50,754 bases of DNA from Pezizomycotina sp. ARF18 (taxonomy: Eukaryota > Ascomycota), in contig AZLU01000274.1 in NCBI GenBank assembly GCA_002224055.1, positions 1 through 50,754 of the forward strand. Direction: 5' to 3'. Position numbers and translations under genes: made by a program. Of the stretch, positions 11,376 through 22,927 are shown one piece after another; positions within the stretch are counted from its first letter, which is position 1, and each line of letters starts with the position of its first letter. The notes under the pieces are model-generated. The model was not told the DNA's origin, made no database searches, and saw only the letters and a list, made by a program, of their open reading frames with translations.

Positions 11376-12765
11376 ATTTTTTTTTTTTTTTTTTTTTTCT
11401 TTGGATGAGGGTCGAAATTGACGGATATCCGATTCTCCAGAGTGAATGTAACCGGGGTGAGCCGAGGATGGGAGGAACAGAAGCTGCGAATTCCTTCAAC
11501 TGCTTCAGAATATCTGACTATAACCAAAACTTTAAGGTATGTATATATGTGTTGATATATCTATATCTGTATAAGAACGATAATTACTCCTTAAAATATA
11601 ATAATGAGGATAAAAAAAAAAAAGTAGAACGCAGAAAGTATATGGATATAGGAAGTAGGCATAAAGGAATAGGTAGATGAAGGGATACGAGGAGGGTTAA
11701 TACACTTCTAGTGCAACCACTCCCGGTCAAGTACTTAAGTATAGAAGAATTATTCCCTCGGTAGCCGAGGGATAGGTCAAATCCACTTTGAATCCAAAGA
11801 AATGATAAATGGGGAGGGGCCCTTAACTAAAAGCAAGCCGAGGGTTGGTTGGGTTCGGTAGGGAGAAAGCTACGGAGCTGGCAGAAAGAAAACAGTATAG
11901 TAGAGGCACCAGACCAAGAGCTCTTTAATAAGGAAGATAGATGTCTAGAAGTTTTAAGTTAATAATATATGAATATAGCCAGCCAGTACTTAGGGTTTTA
12001 ATGTTCCTTACTTGTAAGCTACGCACGACCACTGCTAGTGCTTTTTAAACCTCGCGTCGTTTTAACCTCATTTCGAGTGCTTTTTCTCCACGTATACTAA
12101 CTATATATGATCATATATGATGATGATTATCGTTGGATTCAATATATGCTTAAGTAATTATTAATCTGCTATGTAAAAGTGAGCCGTGACGCTTGATCTG
12201 ATCACGTAGGAAATCTCCATTATATAATTCCTAGAAGAAATACTAGAAATGCCTAAGTACGTACTAATTAATACAGGAGCGTGGGGGCTAATAAATTAAT
12301 TATACCTGAAACTTTTTAGCCGCAAATATACTACTAGGTACTGCTACTGCTACTGCTACCACTCTGTCCTTATTTTCCCGCCCGAAACCACTAAAAATAA
12401 ACACTCCAGGAAATACCCCTACTACTATTATTGATTGATCCATCCTCGTCCTCCTCCAATTCATTTATCCCTCGCTATCAACTCCTCCTCCGATTCCTTT
12501 GATGATCATGGTGCTTGTTAGCACCCTTTGATTGCAGTTCTGCGAATCGATAGGCTCTTTCTTTCAATTCCAATTGGGTTCTTTAAAATTTTCTATTTCT
12601 ATTTCTGTCTACTTTGTTCCTTCAATTGGCTCTATCCCTACTCTGGGCTGGCCTTCGACGATCATCCCCGCATCCTCCCAATATCTATAGCTCCGAGCGA
12701 CTCGGTATCCTATCCTCTTTTATAGATACTCATCTCCTTCTCTTATCGTATTCAATCCAAGCGCG
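11376..12765. promoter_or_regulatory. Divergent intergenic region, RIB1 / ERV41
   Basis: About 1.4 kb without a gene. It starts with 22 T (11377-11398), holds three copies of the octamer AGCCGAGG (11460, 11763, 11836), one inside a perfect 8-bp hairpin (11754-11772), followed by AT-rich DNA and C/T-rich DNA from 12400 to 12760 next to the ERV41 start. It should contain both promoters. Confidence 0.55.
11754..11772. promoter_or_regulatory. Perfect 8-bp inverted repeat with 3-nt loop
   Basis: TCCCTCGG, TAG, CCGAGGGA: an uninterrupted stem of eight pairs (six G-C). It sits about 380 bp upstream of the RIB1 start and about 1 kb upstream of ERV41. It could be a binding site for a dimeric protein or an RNA hairpin; no function can be assigned from sequence. 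Confidence 0.4.
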
Positions 12766-14174
12766 ATGGACGAGTTTTTAGACGAGAAGCAAAGCCTAGC
12801 GAGGCTGTTCGCACCTTCGATGCGTTCCGTAAGTCCAGCTACCATACAATTATGAGAATACGAAATACTCTATCTGTACGAACTGGCATTAGGTTCTATA
12901 GATATGTCTCTATGTTATAACAGGGCTAATTCATCGAATCTTGGACGTTGCAGCTAAAACTAGAGTTACGTATACCACGATCGTCCAAGGGCGGCGCTAT
13001 CACCCTTTCCTCGTCGCCGCCTGCCTCTGGCTGGCATGGGGCGAGATCGGCCAGTTCATGGACGGGGTATCGGTGCAGCAATTTTCGCTCCAGGAGGGCG
13101 AGGGGCACGACATGCAAATCAACGTGGATATAACGGTTGCGATGCCCTGCGACTCTATCGACGTCAACGTACAGGATGCCGCTGGCGACCAGGTTCTTGC
13201 GGGGAAGATGCTGCAGAAGACGCCCGCTAATTTGACGCCGCGGAAACTCACCAGCTCTATTTGAACACGGGAAGCGGAAAAGACGAAGCAGGCAGGAAGG
13301 ACCGAACGCCGGCGCAGTCGTGCGCAAGGCTGGAAGGAAGAAGAAGTTCAACAAGGGTCCGAAAGCTGCGGCCGGTGCCGCTTCGAGCTGTAGGGTGTGG
13401 GGCTCGATGAATGTGAACAGAGTTCTTGGGGATTTCCATATTACGGCCAAGGGACACGTTACTATGATGGTGGGAAGCACGTTGATCACGACAGTAAGTT
13501 TCCCCACCGGATTATCTCCGAAAAGAGAAGTTAAAAACAACTATGTCCATGCTAACCTGTCCGGTCAACCTCCAGCCTTCAACTTCAGCCATGTGGTTCG
13601 TGAATTGTCATTTGGCGAATATTACCCAAAACTTGTCAATCCGATGGACGGCGTCGTTGCCACCACCGAAGAGAGTAAGTGAATAGAAATGAAAAAGAAA
13701 TAAAATAAGCGCTGAGGTTTTCCTTTTTCATTTTTTTTTTCATTTTTTAAGCTACTAGGTTGTTAGGCCGGGCGATGCTAACGTTTCGGCGCGCGCTTCA
13801 CCCTAGAATTCTACAAATTCCAGTACTTCCTGTCCGTTGTGCCAACGACATACATTGCCAAAGAACGCACTATCAAAACAAATCAGTACAGCGTTACGGA
13901 GCAGGACCGAAAAACTATCCCTCAAAATGTTCCCGGCATATTTTTCAAGTTCGATATCGAACCGATTTCGCTTACAATCACCGACTCGAGAACGCCTCTG
14001 CTGCCGTTCCTAATCAGGCTGGCGAATATTGTCGGCGGAGTTATGGTGGCCGGCGGATGGTTTTACCACTTCTCGGATACGTTTATAAATGCGCTGTTCC
14101 CGGGCGTAAGAGGTCCGTCCAGATGGCTTTTGAATGGCAGGCCGGCGTATTTTGAGGATGCGGACGAAGATTAA
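12766..14174 (+). CDS. ERV41: COPII vesicle cargo receptor Erv41 (ERGIC2 family)
   Basis: Membrane protein that cycles between ER and Golgi in COPII/COPI vesicles together with Erv46 and returns escaped ER proteins. The start at 12766 gives MDEFLDEK, then, after one missing base, EAVRTFDAF and a GTAAGT donor near 12830. The second exon (from about 12954) gives AKTRVTYTT, a hydrophobic segment FLVAACLWLAW (first membrane span), then QFSLQEGEGHDMQINVDITV and MPCDSIDVNVQDAAGDQVLA in the lumenal domain. Later SMNVNRVLGDFHITAKGH, FNFSHVVRELSFGEYYPKLV, FQYFLSVVPTTYIAKERT, NQYSVTEQ and VPGIFFKFDIEPISLTI are typical of the family. The second membrane span is about IRLANIVGGVMVAGGWFYH; the tail ends RPAYFEDADED with TAA at 14172. 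Frame slips near 12975, 13250 and 13800. Erv46 is less likely because its Cys-rich features are absent. Confidence 0.92.
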
Positions 14175-14658
14175 CAGATTTTCTAATTTAGATTTCGGGC
14201 TGGAGTCTATAGACCTTTGATTTTATGTGATTTTTTTCTTCAAGAGGGTTTCAAAAAGGTGTAAATGGTTGGAATTTTTGCTTAACATTTCTTATTTTCT
14301 TTTCTTCCTCTTGTCTTTTGGTTGTTGCATTACATGTCTATCGGATATATTCCGAGATTCCAAGTTTATTAGATAGTTCTGTAAACTACGTAGTGGTTCC
14401 TTCTCGTTGTTCAAATCGTAAATATCGTCTCAAACCACTTTTGAAGTTCAGTATGTGATGTGATTTGACATATCTACTCTGCGCCATAATATTCAACTTG
14501 GAGAAGCAGCAAGTTGCAAACATTTAATCGAATTAATCCTACAACTCCATCGCGGCCACATTTATACCAGAATTACACTCCACAACCGACTATATTACAA
14601 GGCGAATTGAGAAAAAGAAAATAATAGATAAAAGACAATATAGACGAGGAAGAGCAAG
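14175..14658. other. Convergent 3' intergenic region, ERV41 / MBP1
   Basis: AT-rich, with T-rich blocks just after the ERV41 stop. No gene seen. Confidence 0.5.
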
Positions 14659-17234
14659 CTACTTAGGTAGTATAAGCTGAATAAATGTATTCATTCGGTA
14701 TGTGCAATTTGAAAAGAAAATTACGCAAAACAAGGACATAAGCCACCTTGGCTCATTCTTCAACTGTAGTGTCGCTTCCGGACTGCTAGCGCACTCGAGG
14801 CTCTTCAGAATCTCTGGGATCAGCGGCTCGACGTCGTCGTCCATCTTCAAAGCCGCAGCAATAAGCCGTCTGTACTCGCCAATCTTCGTCCCCAGCCGGC
14901 TTGAGCGTAGAGCTCCATGATCTTCTCGACGAGCTGGTTGCGTCCGTACTGCGCTTTGATCAGCTGCTTCGCAGCATCGAATTGGTCCCTGAGCTCCTTG
15001 TCGCCGTTCGCCTGGACGGACTTCTTCGCGATCTTCATCTCCTCTTCCCGGACGGTCTGTTCCAGTTCGAAGTACTGGTTGCGTTCGATGGCCCGCTTCA
15101 GGTTCTGCGACTCCGTCTCTACATCGCTCTGCAGGTTATTCAGCTGGTCGATGAGAGCGCCGTTCGCGCCCGAGGAAGCGGTTAGTTCGGCGAACTGAGC
15201 GCGGCAAGCCTCGACCTCTTTCTGCAAGTTATCGCGCAGACTCTCGCTTGCACGAGGTCCTCTTCCTTCTCCTGCAGCTCCGAGTCGAACGCGCTGGCCA
15301 GGGCGTCAAGCTTCTCGGCCATCAGCGGGATGGATTTCTGGCTGGTCTGCAGTGCCGCCTCGGACACGTGCTGCATACCGTGATGACCTCCCGGGAACTT
15401 AGCCAAACCGGTACTTCCAGCCCTTGCGACGACGAACGACCGTGGAAGGAAGGGAATTGGGTTTGGCCCTCCAAGGGTTGTATTGGCGACGAGCTTGGGA
15501 GGGGATGGGTAGCGGCGCGCCGGTTCCTCTCATAGATGAGAATGTACTCGTCAGCTGTTCTACCTTCGTGTTGAGAATATCGGGACTGGCGTGGTACGCC
15601 AGCATCATCTGTACCAGTTTCCTAGCACTGTTGCGAGCCGCTATCGTCAGCGCAGTGTTGCCGTCCATATCTTGCTATCTAGTAGCTGGCCAATCTCTCC
15701 TTGGGGCTCCGTTTCCGACAGCTTTAGCAAAATCACGTTGCAGTAGTATTTAGCGGCAAGGAGCTTGTTCCTAGACGAAGTGGTGGCAGCAATGTGGTGA
15801 AAAACGGTCGAATCAAACGAGTCTACAACTTCGATAGTGCTTCGCAGGATCGTCACTAGGCGAGGGAAAGACTTGCGTCGTAGTATTCGTAAACAATACG
15901 GCCCTCATCAGGGGTGTTTCACCCCTCTTGTTCGCAAGACGTATATCAGCTCCAGCCTTCAGTAACAATTCAACAACAGTCAGATCTCCCATCGCAGCGG
16001 CCAGTGGAACGCGTATGCCCTTCGTCATCGATGACTTCGTTGACATCAAAATCCGGCGGCGGGTTCTCAAGAAAGCTCGGTAATCATTTTCGTTAGTCAT
16101 GAAGTAGTCGAGAAGCTCGTCCGAATAAGCAACACGGCGGCGGTGCTCCATCAGAACAGAATTTTCTTCCATCATAGGTTCCCGCTTGCGCTTTCTCACG
16201 TTTGAAGCCCTATCGATGGTGCTGTTTTCGTCCAAAATGCATTTCCTGTGGGCGAGGCGGTGACGACGCCGTAATCGACGAATCGAGAGGTTCCATATCG
16301 CTCAGATCATGCTCTTCAACCGGAAACCCTCTTTCATCCTCACTGACTTGACTCCGGGGCGGTGGTACAACTGGTGGTGGTGCGACTGCTTTTGCTTGAA
16401 AGAGGGTCGGATGAACGGTTAGAATTGTTCTCCCATTGCACCATTCATAAAAACAAGGAAAGGGAATATATGTGAAATATATCAAAAGAAAACATAAGAC
16501 ATCCCGGAAGAAATGGGGGGCGGAAGCGATTGCCATAACCATACCAGCTTGCTTTTTCGGTTGCGATGCTCTGGCAGCTTTCGCCGGACGAGGTTTCGTT
16601 GATGCTGCAGTAACGTGCTTCGGTGCCAGAGGTGGACTCTCTGTTGTTGGCCGGAAGTTCATGATCGGTTCCAATAGATCTTCAACTTTGTATAGTTGAG
16701 CGATCTCTCTTCCTCGGTCCAACGGCACCCAGGTTCCTTCAAGACGGGGAAAGATATTTCAGCACAATGCGACTCAGGATAATGGATACACAGCCTACGG
16801 CCGGGCCTGACTAAAATGCTCATACAGGTAACCAACCTTGATATTTGCCGTAGCCACCTTGAACCTTCTCATGAACCCTCTCTGCACTTCTCGTTCAAGA
16901 ATTCTGGTCCGCTGGGGTTTGTCAAATCCCGCGACTTTGAGAATTTGGTCGCATTGAGCCAGCCATCGGAGCGACGTCTCATGCAGGCAATATTTTTACA
17001 TAGGAATTCGTAGACCGGAACCTAATAGAGGAGTATTGGCAATCAACAGCAAGTTCAAATGGTGCTAGAAAAGTAGAAAAAGGGAAGGAACCACCAAGAG
17101 AGACGCAAATAGGACGCTAGTGACTATTTTGGAGGTCCCGAAAAAAAAAAAAAAGGCTATATAAACAGAGGGTTAAAATCAACACCGGAGCATACCCCAC
17201 TGTATGTCGCTTTGTATATTGTGGCTTCCGGCAT
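14659..17234 (-). CDS. MBP1: Mbp1-type APSES transcription factor with ankyrin repeats (MBF complex)
   Basis: DNA-binding subunit of the MBF complex that switches on G1/S genes through MCB boxes. The start at 17234 gives [13 protein letters not shown], then an intron up to about 17020 and [41 protein letters not shown] and [12 protein letters not shown]: the KilA-N/APSES domain. After another intron comes [20 protein letters not shown], completing it. A Pro/Ser linker follows, then ankyrin repeats at about 15540-16010 ([54 protein letters not shown]) and a C-terminal coiled coil at 14900-15340 (for instance [17 protein letters not shown]) ending near [16 protein letters not shown]. Frame slips lie near 15660, 15530, 15240, 16060 and 14890. 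The exact stop is uncertain: 14659 is the first in-frame stop, but true coding probably ends about 14740. Swi6 is excluded because the DNA-binding domain is present. Divergent from NDUFB7. Confidence 0.92.
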
Positions 17235-17939
17235 GTTGTCTTTAGGATGGCAAATAGACCCTCTCAGCCAAATATTATTCTAAAGGCGAAGAGAACTAAA
17301 GCAGCTGCGGGGAGCTTGAAATAATGGTCGGGCGGTCTATCTGCTGAGGAAGAAGGGCTTATGACTCTCTGGTTGTGTTTCGTTTATTAGCCTTGGCTTG
17401 TATCCTTCTTTCGCTTTTCATTCGAGTATCGGTTCGTCTCTCAAGAATGAAGCGGCGATGAGATAGGATGATACGAGCCAGTAGGAGCTAGATGTACTTA
17501 TAAACTACCACAGACTATAAGCAGTTGCAAAAAAGTAAGAAGTGAAGGGGAGATTTTTTTTTTTATTTTTAAATTTTTTTTTTTTTTGCAATTTTAAATG
17601 GTTGAGTTTCTTCTTCCCTTTCGAAAAATAAAACGCGTCTGGGGGACCCAAGAAGCAAGCGATGCCAAGATTTCTGAAAATGGCCATTAATAATCATGTG
17701 ATCGTTGTTACCGAGGGGTGTTCGGTGTTATATATCTGCTGATAGAATCTCAACGGCCCAAGAAATGATTTTGGCAGTTCTGATTCGCTTCTTCTCATTC
17801 CTTCAAGTCACTACATCGAACGAACTTCCAACATCCTCAATCGCATCGAAAGCACGGTATATAGCCATCGTCCGTGACTTTCGCCATTCAAAACACAAAG
17901 AGAACTCCGTTAATTACGATCCATCAATCCCCAGACACC
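17235..17939. promoter_or_regulatory. Divergent intergenic region, MBP1 / NDUFB7
   Basis: No gene seen. T-rich stretch at 17553-17588 and a perfect MCB-type hexamer ACGCGT at 17633-17638, about 400 bp upstream of MBP1. Confidence 0.5.
17633..17638. promoter_or_regulatory. MCB-like hexamer (ACGCGT) between MBP1 and NDUFB7
   Basis: Palindromic MluI cell-cycle box core. In yeasts this is the site of MBF, whose DNA-binding subunit is encoded next door. The hexamer is expected several times by chance in a window this long, so the call rests on position only. Confidence 0.3.
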
Positions 17940-18602
17940 ATGTCACCGTCGGTGAAGGATGTGCCAGGTAAGGGAGCAAAATCACAGACTCTTCAATTCA
18001 TTCGCCGTTGAACACCATGCATTTGCTTCGACCAGTTAGCTAGCAAAAGTAAAGATTCGAGCTAACCTCTCCGATTCTTTTCCGTCTTCTCAATCGCAAC
18101 GCAACTTCTGGATCAATCTCAAGTCTCACCCAGCAGCAGATGTCCGACGCAAAACTCCCTCTGTCTTATAGGGATAAGTTGCGCCGCTACTAGTTCCGCT
18201 AAACAAGTGCCGCCAACAGACGTTATATTTCCCGTGGAAATCGAGGTCAGGCAGCCCAGCTCCACCGATTGTACTTGCTATATATACTACCAGCTCCCTT
18301 TTAGAAAGAGAGCCCCAATGCCAAGAGGAGCAACAGCTGAAGTCTAGTTATTTTGCATTTTCTGCCCGTTTAGGATGAACGGCACTCTTACGAAAAAATG
18401 CCAAACGACGAGTTCAAGAAGCGGTAGCAAAATGGAAGAGCTGAAGAGAGAGAACCCGGATTACAGAGCAAATAACCGCTGGATACTTCGACCTTTTCTT
18501 TTTCCTTTATACCACGACATTCGATCTCCATCAAAATACTCATATATGTCATTCCATAAATCACGGACTGCAAACATTCTCTCATCCCAAACCTCGAGAT
18601 AA
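17940..18602 (+). CDS. NDUFB7: NADH:ubiquinone oxidoreductase B18 subunit (NDUFB7), CHCH protein
   Basis: Accessory subunit of mitochondrial complex I on the intermembrane-space side, imported by the Mia40 route through twin CX9C motifs. The start at 17940 gives MSPSVKDVP in a 28-nt first exon with a GTAAGG donor at 17968. The next exon carries SLTQQQMSDAKLPLSYRDKC and APLLVPLNKCRQQTLYFPWK: the first CX9C is C-APLLVPLNK-C. After an intron ending near 18374 comes DERHSYEKCQNDEFKKRVAK and MEELKRENPDYR, the second CX9C joining WKC to EKC. Three one-base losses must be assumed (near 18180, 18236 and 18430). The coding end is uncertain: the open frame runs to 18602, but the family normally stops soon after the KMEELR block, so the true stop is probably near 18475. 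The presence of complex I argues against a Saccharomyces-like yeast. Confidence 0.88.
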
Positions 18603-18950
18603 CGCCCGAGTATTTAAAACTCGTTCGCCCAGAAAGCTACTTGGCTCAAATAGAAAGAATCACTTTCCATGAATTTTCTCTTTCATTGTCGCTTTGTTAC
18701 GTTTCGCCATGCAGATAGTTGTAATATAATATAGTAAAATCATACGATCTTGTGGGAATTATGAGGATAGAGCATGTTGCTTGTGCGGGCAAGGTAAATT
18801 TTACTTTACTGGATATTACTAGGCATAAAAAGCTAGTTTCAAGGAAATCTATGTTCAGATCCGATATCTCGCTGTATAATGCACAACATCCTGCAAATGC
18901 AATAAGAAACTAAGAAAAAGAAGTGCTTGTCTTCCTTCCATGTCTAAGAC
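18603..18950. other. Convergent 3' intergenic region, NDUFB7 / GSH1
   Basis: AT-rich with no coding signal. Confidence 0.45.
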
Positions 18951-21862
18951 TTATCTAGGGTCGAGTAAACCTTTCCAAAGCCCATCATCTCTGCCTTCAC
19001 CTTTGGCCAACTTTTCGGCGGCTTTGACCAGATCGTAGTTTATGCTTTGCGTAATGACACTATCTTTCTTATAGTCTGGGTGCGAGCGGACGAACTTTCT
19101 AATCCAAGTGGCCGCCGTCTCCTTAGTCCGTTCGCGCGCTTCTTTATTAATCCATATATTGACCAGCTCACAACGCGTTTCTACGTCGACGTTGACAGAG
19201 TTGAGGTAATTCTCTATGAGCGGTATACAACCAGGAAGCCATCCTTCCGGGCTGGCCATTGATGATCTCGTCGATGGTCATCGGCTGTATTCGTCCTCCA
19301 CTGGACCAAGATCATTGAGTGACGGGGTGCCCGGCCGGGATGGATCCGGACTGGCACTGTTGGGTGCTCTTGGGTGCCTGGATCTTGGAGAGAAGACCTT
19401 TTCCGGAAGTAAATTTTTCAGAGAGGACGGCATCCGTCTGTGGGCTATGCGCATGTTCTCGGTAACCTACGTAGACAATGTTTAGATGAAGTGTTTACAC
19501 GATTTTCGTGGAAATCGTCCCGTCATATGGCACTTCATGGAGGAGATCGAACCTTGGATATTGGCAAGTAAAAATTGAGACCAACGATAGAATTGCTCTG
19601 GTCAGCAGCACGATGAAAACCGAGAAAGCAGCGTTCTCGAAGTCTGTAACCTGCACTTCCATGCTGCGGAACTCCACTCTCCAACCAATTGCATCGGGGA
19701 CGGCGGTGGCTTGAAGCGCATATGCTGCCAATTGGTTGATTGAATGTTCTAAAACGACGAAACGGAGAATTAGCAAAAAAAAACACAGTATAGGTTGTTC
19801 ATTTTAACCCTTCGTACCTCAAGTTATCGTTCGCGTTGATGTCAAAGTTATCGATACTCTCAGAGAATATCACCAATGGATCTCGAATAAACAAATGGGC
19901 GTAGTGCCTTGCTAGCAATTCATCCATGCCTAGAGCCATTAATTTAGCTTGAGTGATTTATTAATAAGTTGCAGATTCTTGATAGTACATACCATTGTCA
20001 AGCATCATCTGCTTGAGCGTCATGTCTTGGTGAACGTGGACGTCATTGTACTCTGGTCGTAAGCGAGGTCTTGAGCTATATACATCGAAACACTATCGTA
20101 TCTTGATTTTGGTATCACGAATTTGTTTTCCTTCAAAGGCTATAGTTTTTTACTCCATATTGTTAGAAGAAACTCGATAATGGGCGGTAATGATGAGAAT
20201 TTGGTAAGAATATAGACAAACCTTGAGCCGCGTTCCTCTTCGTACGATCATCGACCGCCGCCGAAATGACATCCATCGACAATCAACATCGGCCAAGAAA
20301 CTTTAAAGATGGTGTTGCTGCACTGAGAGCAAGCATGATTGGGCCAAGGGGACAAAGCTGATCGTAAAGCGTCCTGCCTTCGGTTATATTCTTGGCTTGG
20401 AAAGTTATCTGAAGGCAACAAGACCCCATTCCAAAGCCCATTGCGTCCATATAGATGTGGCCCTCTTTTACAGCACCGTTTCTTACGTCTGCATCCTCTG
20501 GATAACGTATAGATCATACGGAACGGTAGGATCCATGAACGGCTTAGGTGTATTCTCGTCGTAGAAAACGGCATATTTATATTAACTTTACTTCCCCTCC
20601 TACTTCTGATGTTCGCCGTAAGTGTAGGGAAACGGATGTGAGTGTTCGTAATCTCATCCGGCACAAACAGGCTCCTTGCTATAGGCCCGTGCGGTGGATA
20701 GTACGGTTCCGTAAAAATTCCTGGCACCCAAGAAGTGGATAAGTCGTAAGAGTAACGGGTACTCGCAGTCATTCATGTGTTGCTTCGCTATAATCCTCCT
20801 GTGATCGAGAAGCCCTCGAGCAGTTCAACACAGTATAAGTAGCTAGCTTCAAAATTTTAGGTCGGAGAAGGCTAAATGGAGGAGAAGCTTCACACCTCCT
20901 TTTCATATCAGGCTCTACCAGGAGGAGGTCCTTCAGGTGGCCCCCGTATGGCCTCCTGGTGCTTCGAGCATAAATCTGCCATACTCGGCGTGAAATGTTG
21001 GTAAGCATTGCGCGCTCCCGTCTCTGCGAATAATATAATGGTTCGTCAGCATCATCGCCCAAAAGAGTTCTTTCAACGAGTAGAAGAAATTTACAGGACC
21101 CCAACCAACAGATTGTGGGGCAAAAACTTTGAGCATAAAGAGGAGCTACGACACAATAACGTGATATCGCGCTTCGGGAGGCTTAATAGACGCACCTAGA
21201 GGTAGTTTGCAAGCTAGGTACACAACCTCCTGCTTTCTGAAGCTCTTCTCATGGGCTAATTCCTTCAATATCTCATCCTGTCGCAGGGACAGCCGTGCAG
21301 ATTTCTCCGCCTCATTATAAGAGACTACAAGATATTCAAGCTATTTATCGGCCGACGTGTTAATAAGAACAAAATAAAAAAGACGCCTAAATATTTGGTA
21401 CATATTTTTTGACTTCTCATATGGGGATTCCATGACTTCTTGAGCCATTGTACTTTATCGATTTTGAATTGTGGAAGAAGAGAGATGTGCCAATTACCTC
21501 ATCGCCCAAAGTAGGATATCCCTTTCCTTTTCTTCGCCTTACTCCAGATGTGTAGTAATTGCTGTGGAAGAGCAAGATAAATTCATGAGCCAAAATAATT
21601 CTCAATTGTTTGCCGAAATAGCTAGCTAAGCTATTCGCGGTTCGCTGCCCTTCGCTCGGAGGCATTGGAGCCCCTCAAATCGAGTACCAGGGTTAAGAAA
21701 CGACGTACTTGGATACCTCGCTCCGAACTTCATCAGCTTTCGTCTTCGCTTGGTCCCATGTTAGAGGTGTCCCAAGAGCTCTGGAAGCGATCAAATTTTA
21801 GCTCCTGTTGCTGTGCCTTAAATGATGCCGGGGTCTTGATTGCGGACTTACAGCAACCCCAT
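18951..21862 (-). CDS. GSH1: Glutamate-cysteine ligase (gamma-glutamylcysteine synthetase)
   Basis: Rate-limiting enzyme of glutathione synthesis: ATP-dependent joining of glutamate and cysteine in the cytosol. The start is placed at 21862, where an 11-nt exon ATGGGGTTGCT (MGLL, the family's N-terminus) is followed by GTAAGT. Further exons give [14 protein letters not shown] and LWGDE (about 21480-21560), [12 protein letters not shown] and LLLVEPDMK (about 20880-20980), [11 protein letters not shown] and [20 protein letters not shown] (about 20590-20720), [13 protein letters not shown] around 20400, YNDVHV then [17 protein letters not shown] near 19890-20050, [20 protein letters not shown] and [13 protein letters not shown] (19560-19710), and the C-terminus [20 protein letters not shown] to [19 protein letters not shown], stop at 18951. 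Reading frame changes are frequent (near 20290, 20440, 20560, 20950). Exon borders in 20050-21500 are only approximate. Confidence 0.94.
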
Positions 21863-22457
21863 GTTGAATCTATATTGCGCTTCTCGAAGCGAAACAAAGA
21901 CTTGCAGACTTTATACAGATACCTAGTCAAACAAAATAGAAACGAAGAGGGCCCCCCTAAGTTATATAGCAGGAGTCTAAAGCATGAGAAGGGGAAAAGA
22001 GGAAGAAGGAGAAGAAAAAAAAGAAAAAAAGAAAGAAAGAGCTATATCACTATTCTTATTACTTATTAAACGGTTGAGAGTTCTTCGGCTCGGTTAATTT
22101 TCAATGCCTAATCAATCTCTTTCATGCTAAAAATCCTTAATACTTTGGGGGGGGGCGTTGTTTATAATCAGACAGTTCTAGAATAAGTAGCAGTAGTACT
22201 AGGACAGAGGTCAGACACGGAAGCTAGATGCGGCTGCTATCTCTCCCCTACTTTCTCTGCTCAGCACGACCAAGCTTTTTATTTCTCTATAAACCCGCTA
22301 CGCAATGGATCCTTTTTAAAGAATAAAAGAATAATAATATTAAAAAGCATTATATAAAATTCCATTCGGTGAAGTGTTGTCAATATATGTACATTATTTA
22401 AGTATATAAGTAAATATATACTTACATATATCTTGAGCGTATTTATATTATCGAATT

Positions 22458-22459
<2 letters not shown>

Positions 22460-22489
<30 letters not shown>
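22460..22489. repeat. 30-base T run
   Basis: Uninterrupted T tract. It is 195 bp from a 24-base A run on the same strand (22685-22708), i.e. an inverted arrangement. Confidence 0.85.
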
Positions 22490-22492
<3 letters not shown>

Positions 22493-22684
22493 ATAGAAGA
22501 TTCTTGGAGAAAATAGTACTTAGTAGTATTATACAATTAATTTACCAAACAAATAACAATAATTCTTTCATATACTTGGAGGTCTAAGCCAGTAGGTAAA
22601 GTATCTTCACAAAAAGGAAAAATAATATTGGAACGATTATTGACGAAGTTGAATTTACAATCGATGCAATCTGATTTTGAAATC

Positions 22685-22708
22685 AAAAAAAAAAAAAAAA
22701 AAAAAAAA
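22685..22708. repeat. 24-base A run
   Basis: Uninterrupted A tract, partner of the T tract at 22460-22489. Confidence 0.85.
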
Positions 22709-22927
22709 TTTACAAACAACGCCATTTTCACCCATGATACTCGTTTTGTCGAGGGATAGAAGAGGAAGAAGAAAAAGAAAGAAGATGAGGGATACGAGGG
22801 AAGAATAATATTACTACTATATGAAAGCACAAACAAGAAGGGAAGTATAGTAGTACCCACAATGCCCAAGAATAATAATAGCAGCTAAAACAAAACTGAA
22901 ATATATATATGCAAGGGTGCCAAACTT

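Larger units (their letters stand above)
21863..22927. promoter_or_regulatory. AT-rich region upstream of GSH1
   Basis: No supported gene. It carries A/G-rich DNA (21990-22040), an eight- or nine-G run near 22147, 30 T at 22460-22489 and 24 A at 22685-22708. It should include the GSH1 promoter at its left end. Confidence 0.5.

Noticed and set aside
21665-22069. 134-residue open frame on the plus strand at the GSH1 5' end
   Set aside because: It overlaps the GSH1 start and first intron, ends in a Lys/Arg low-complexity tail and shows no family features.
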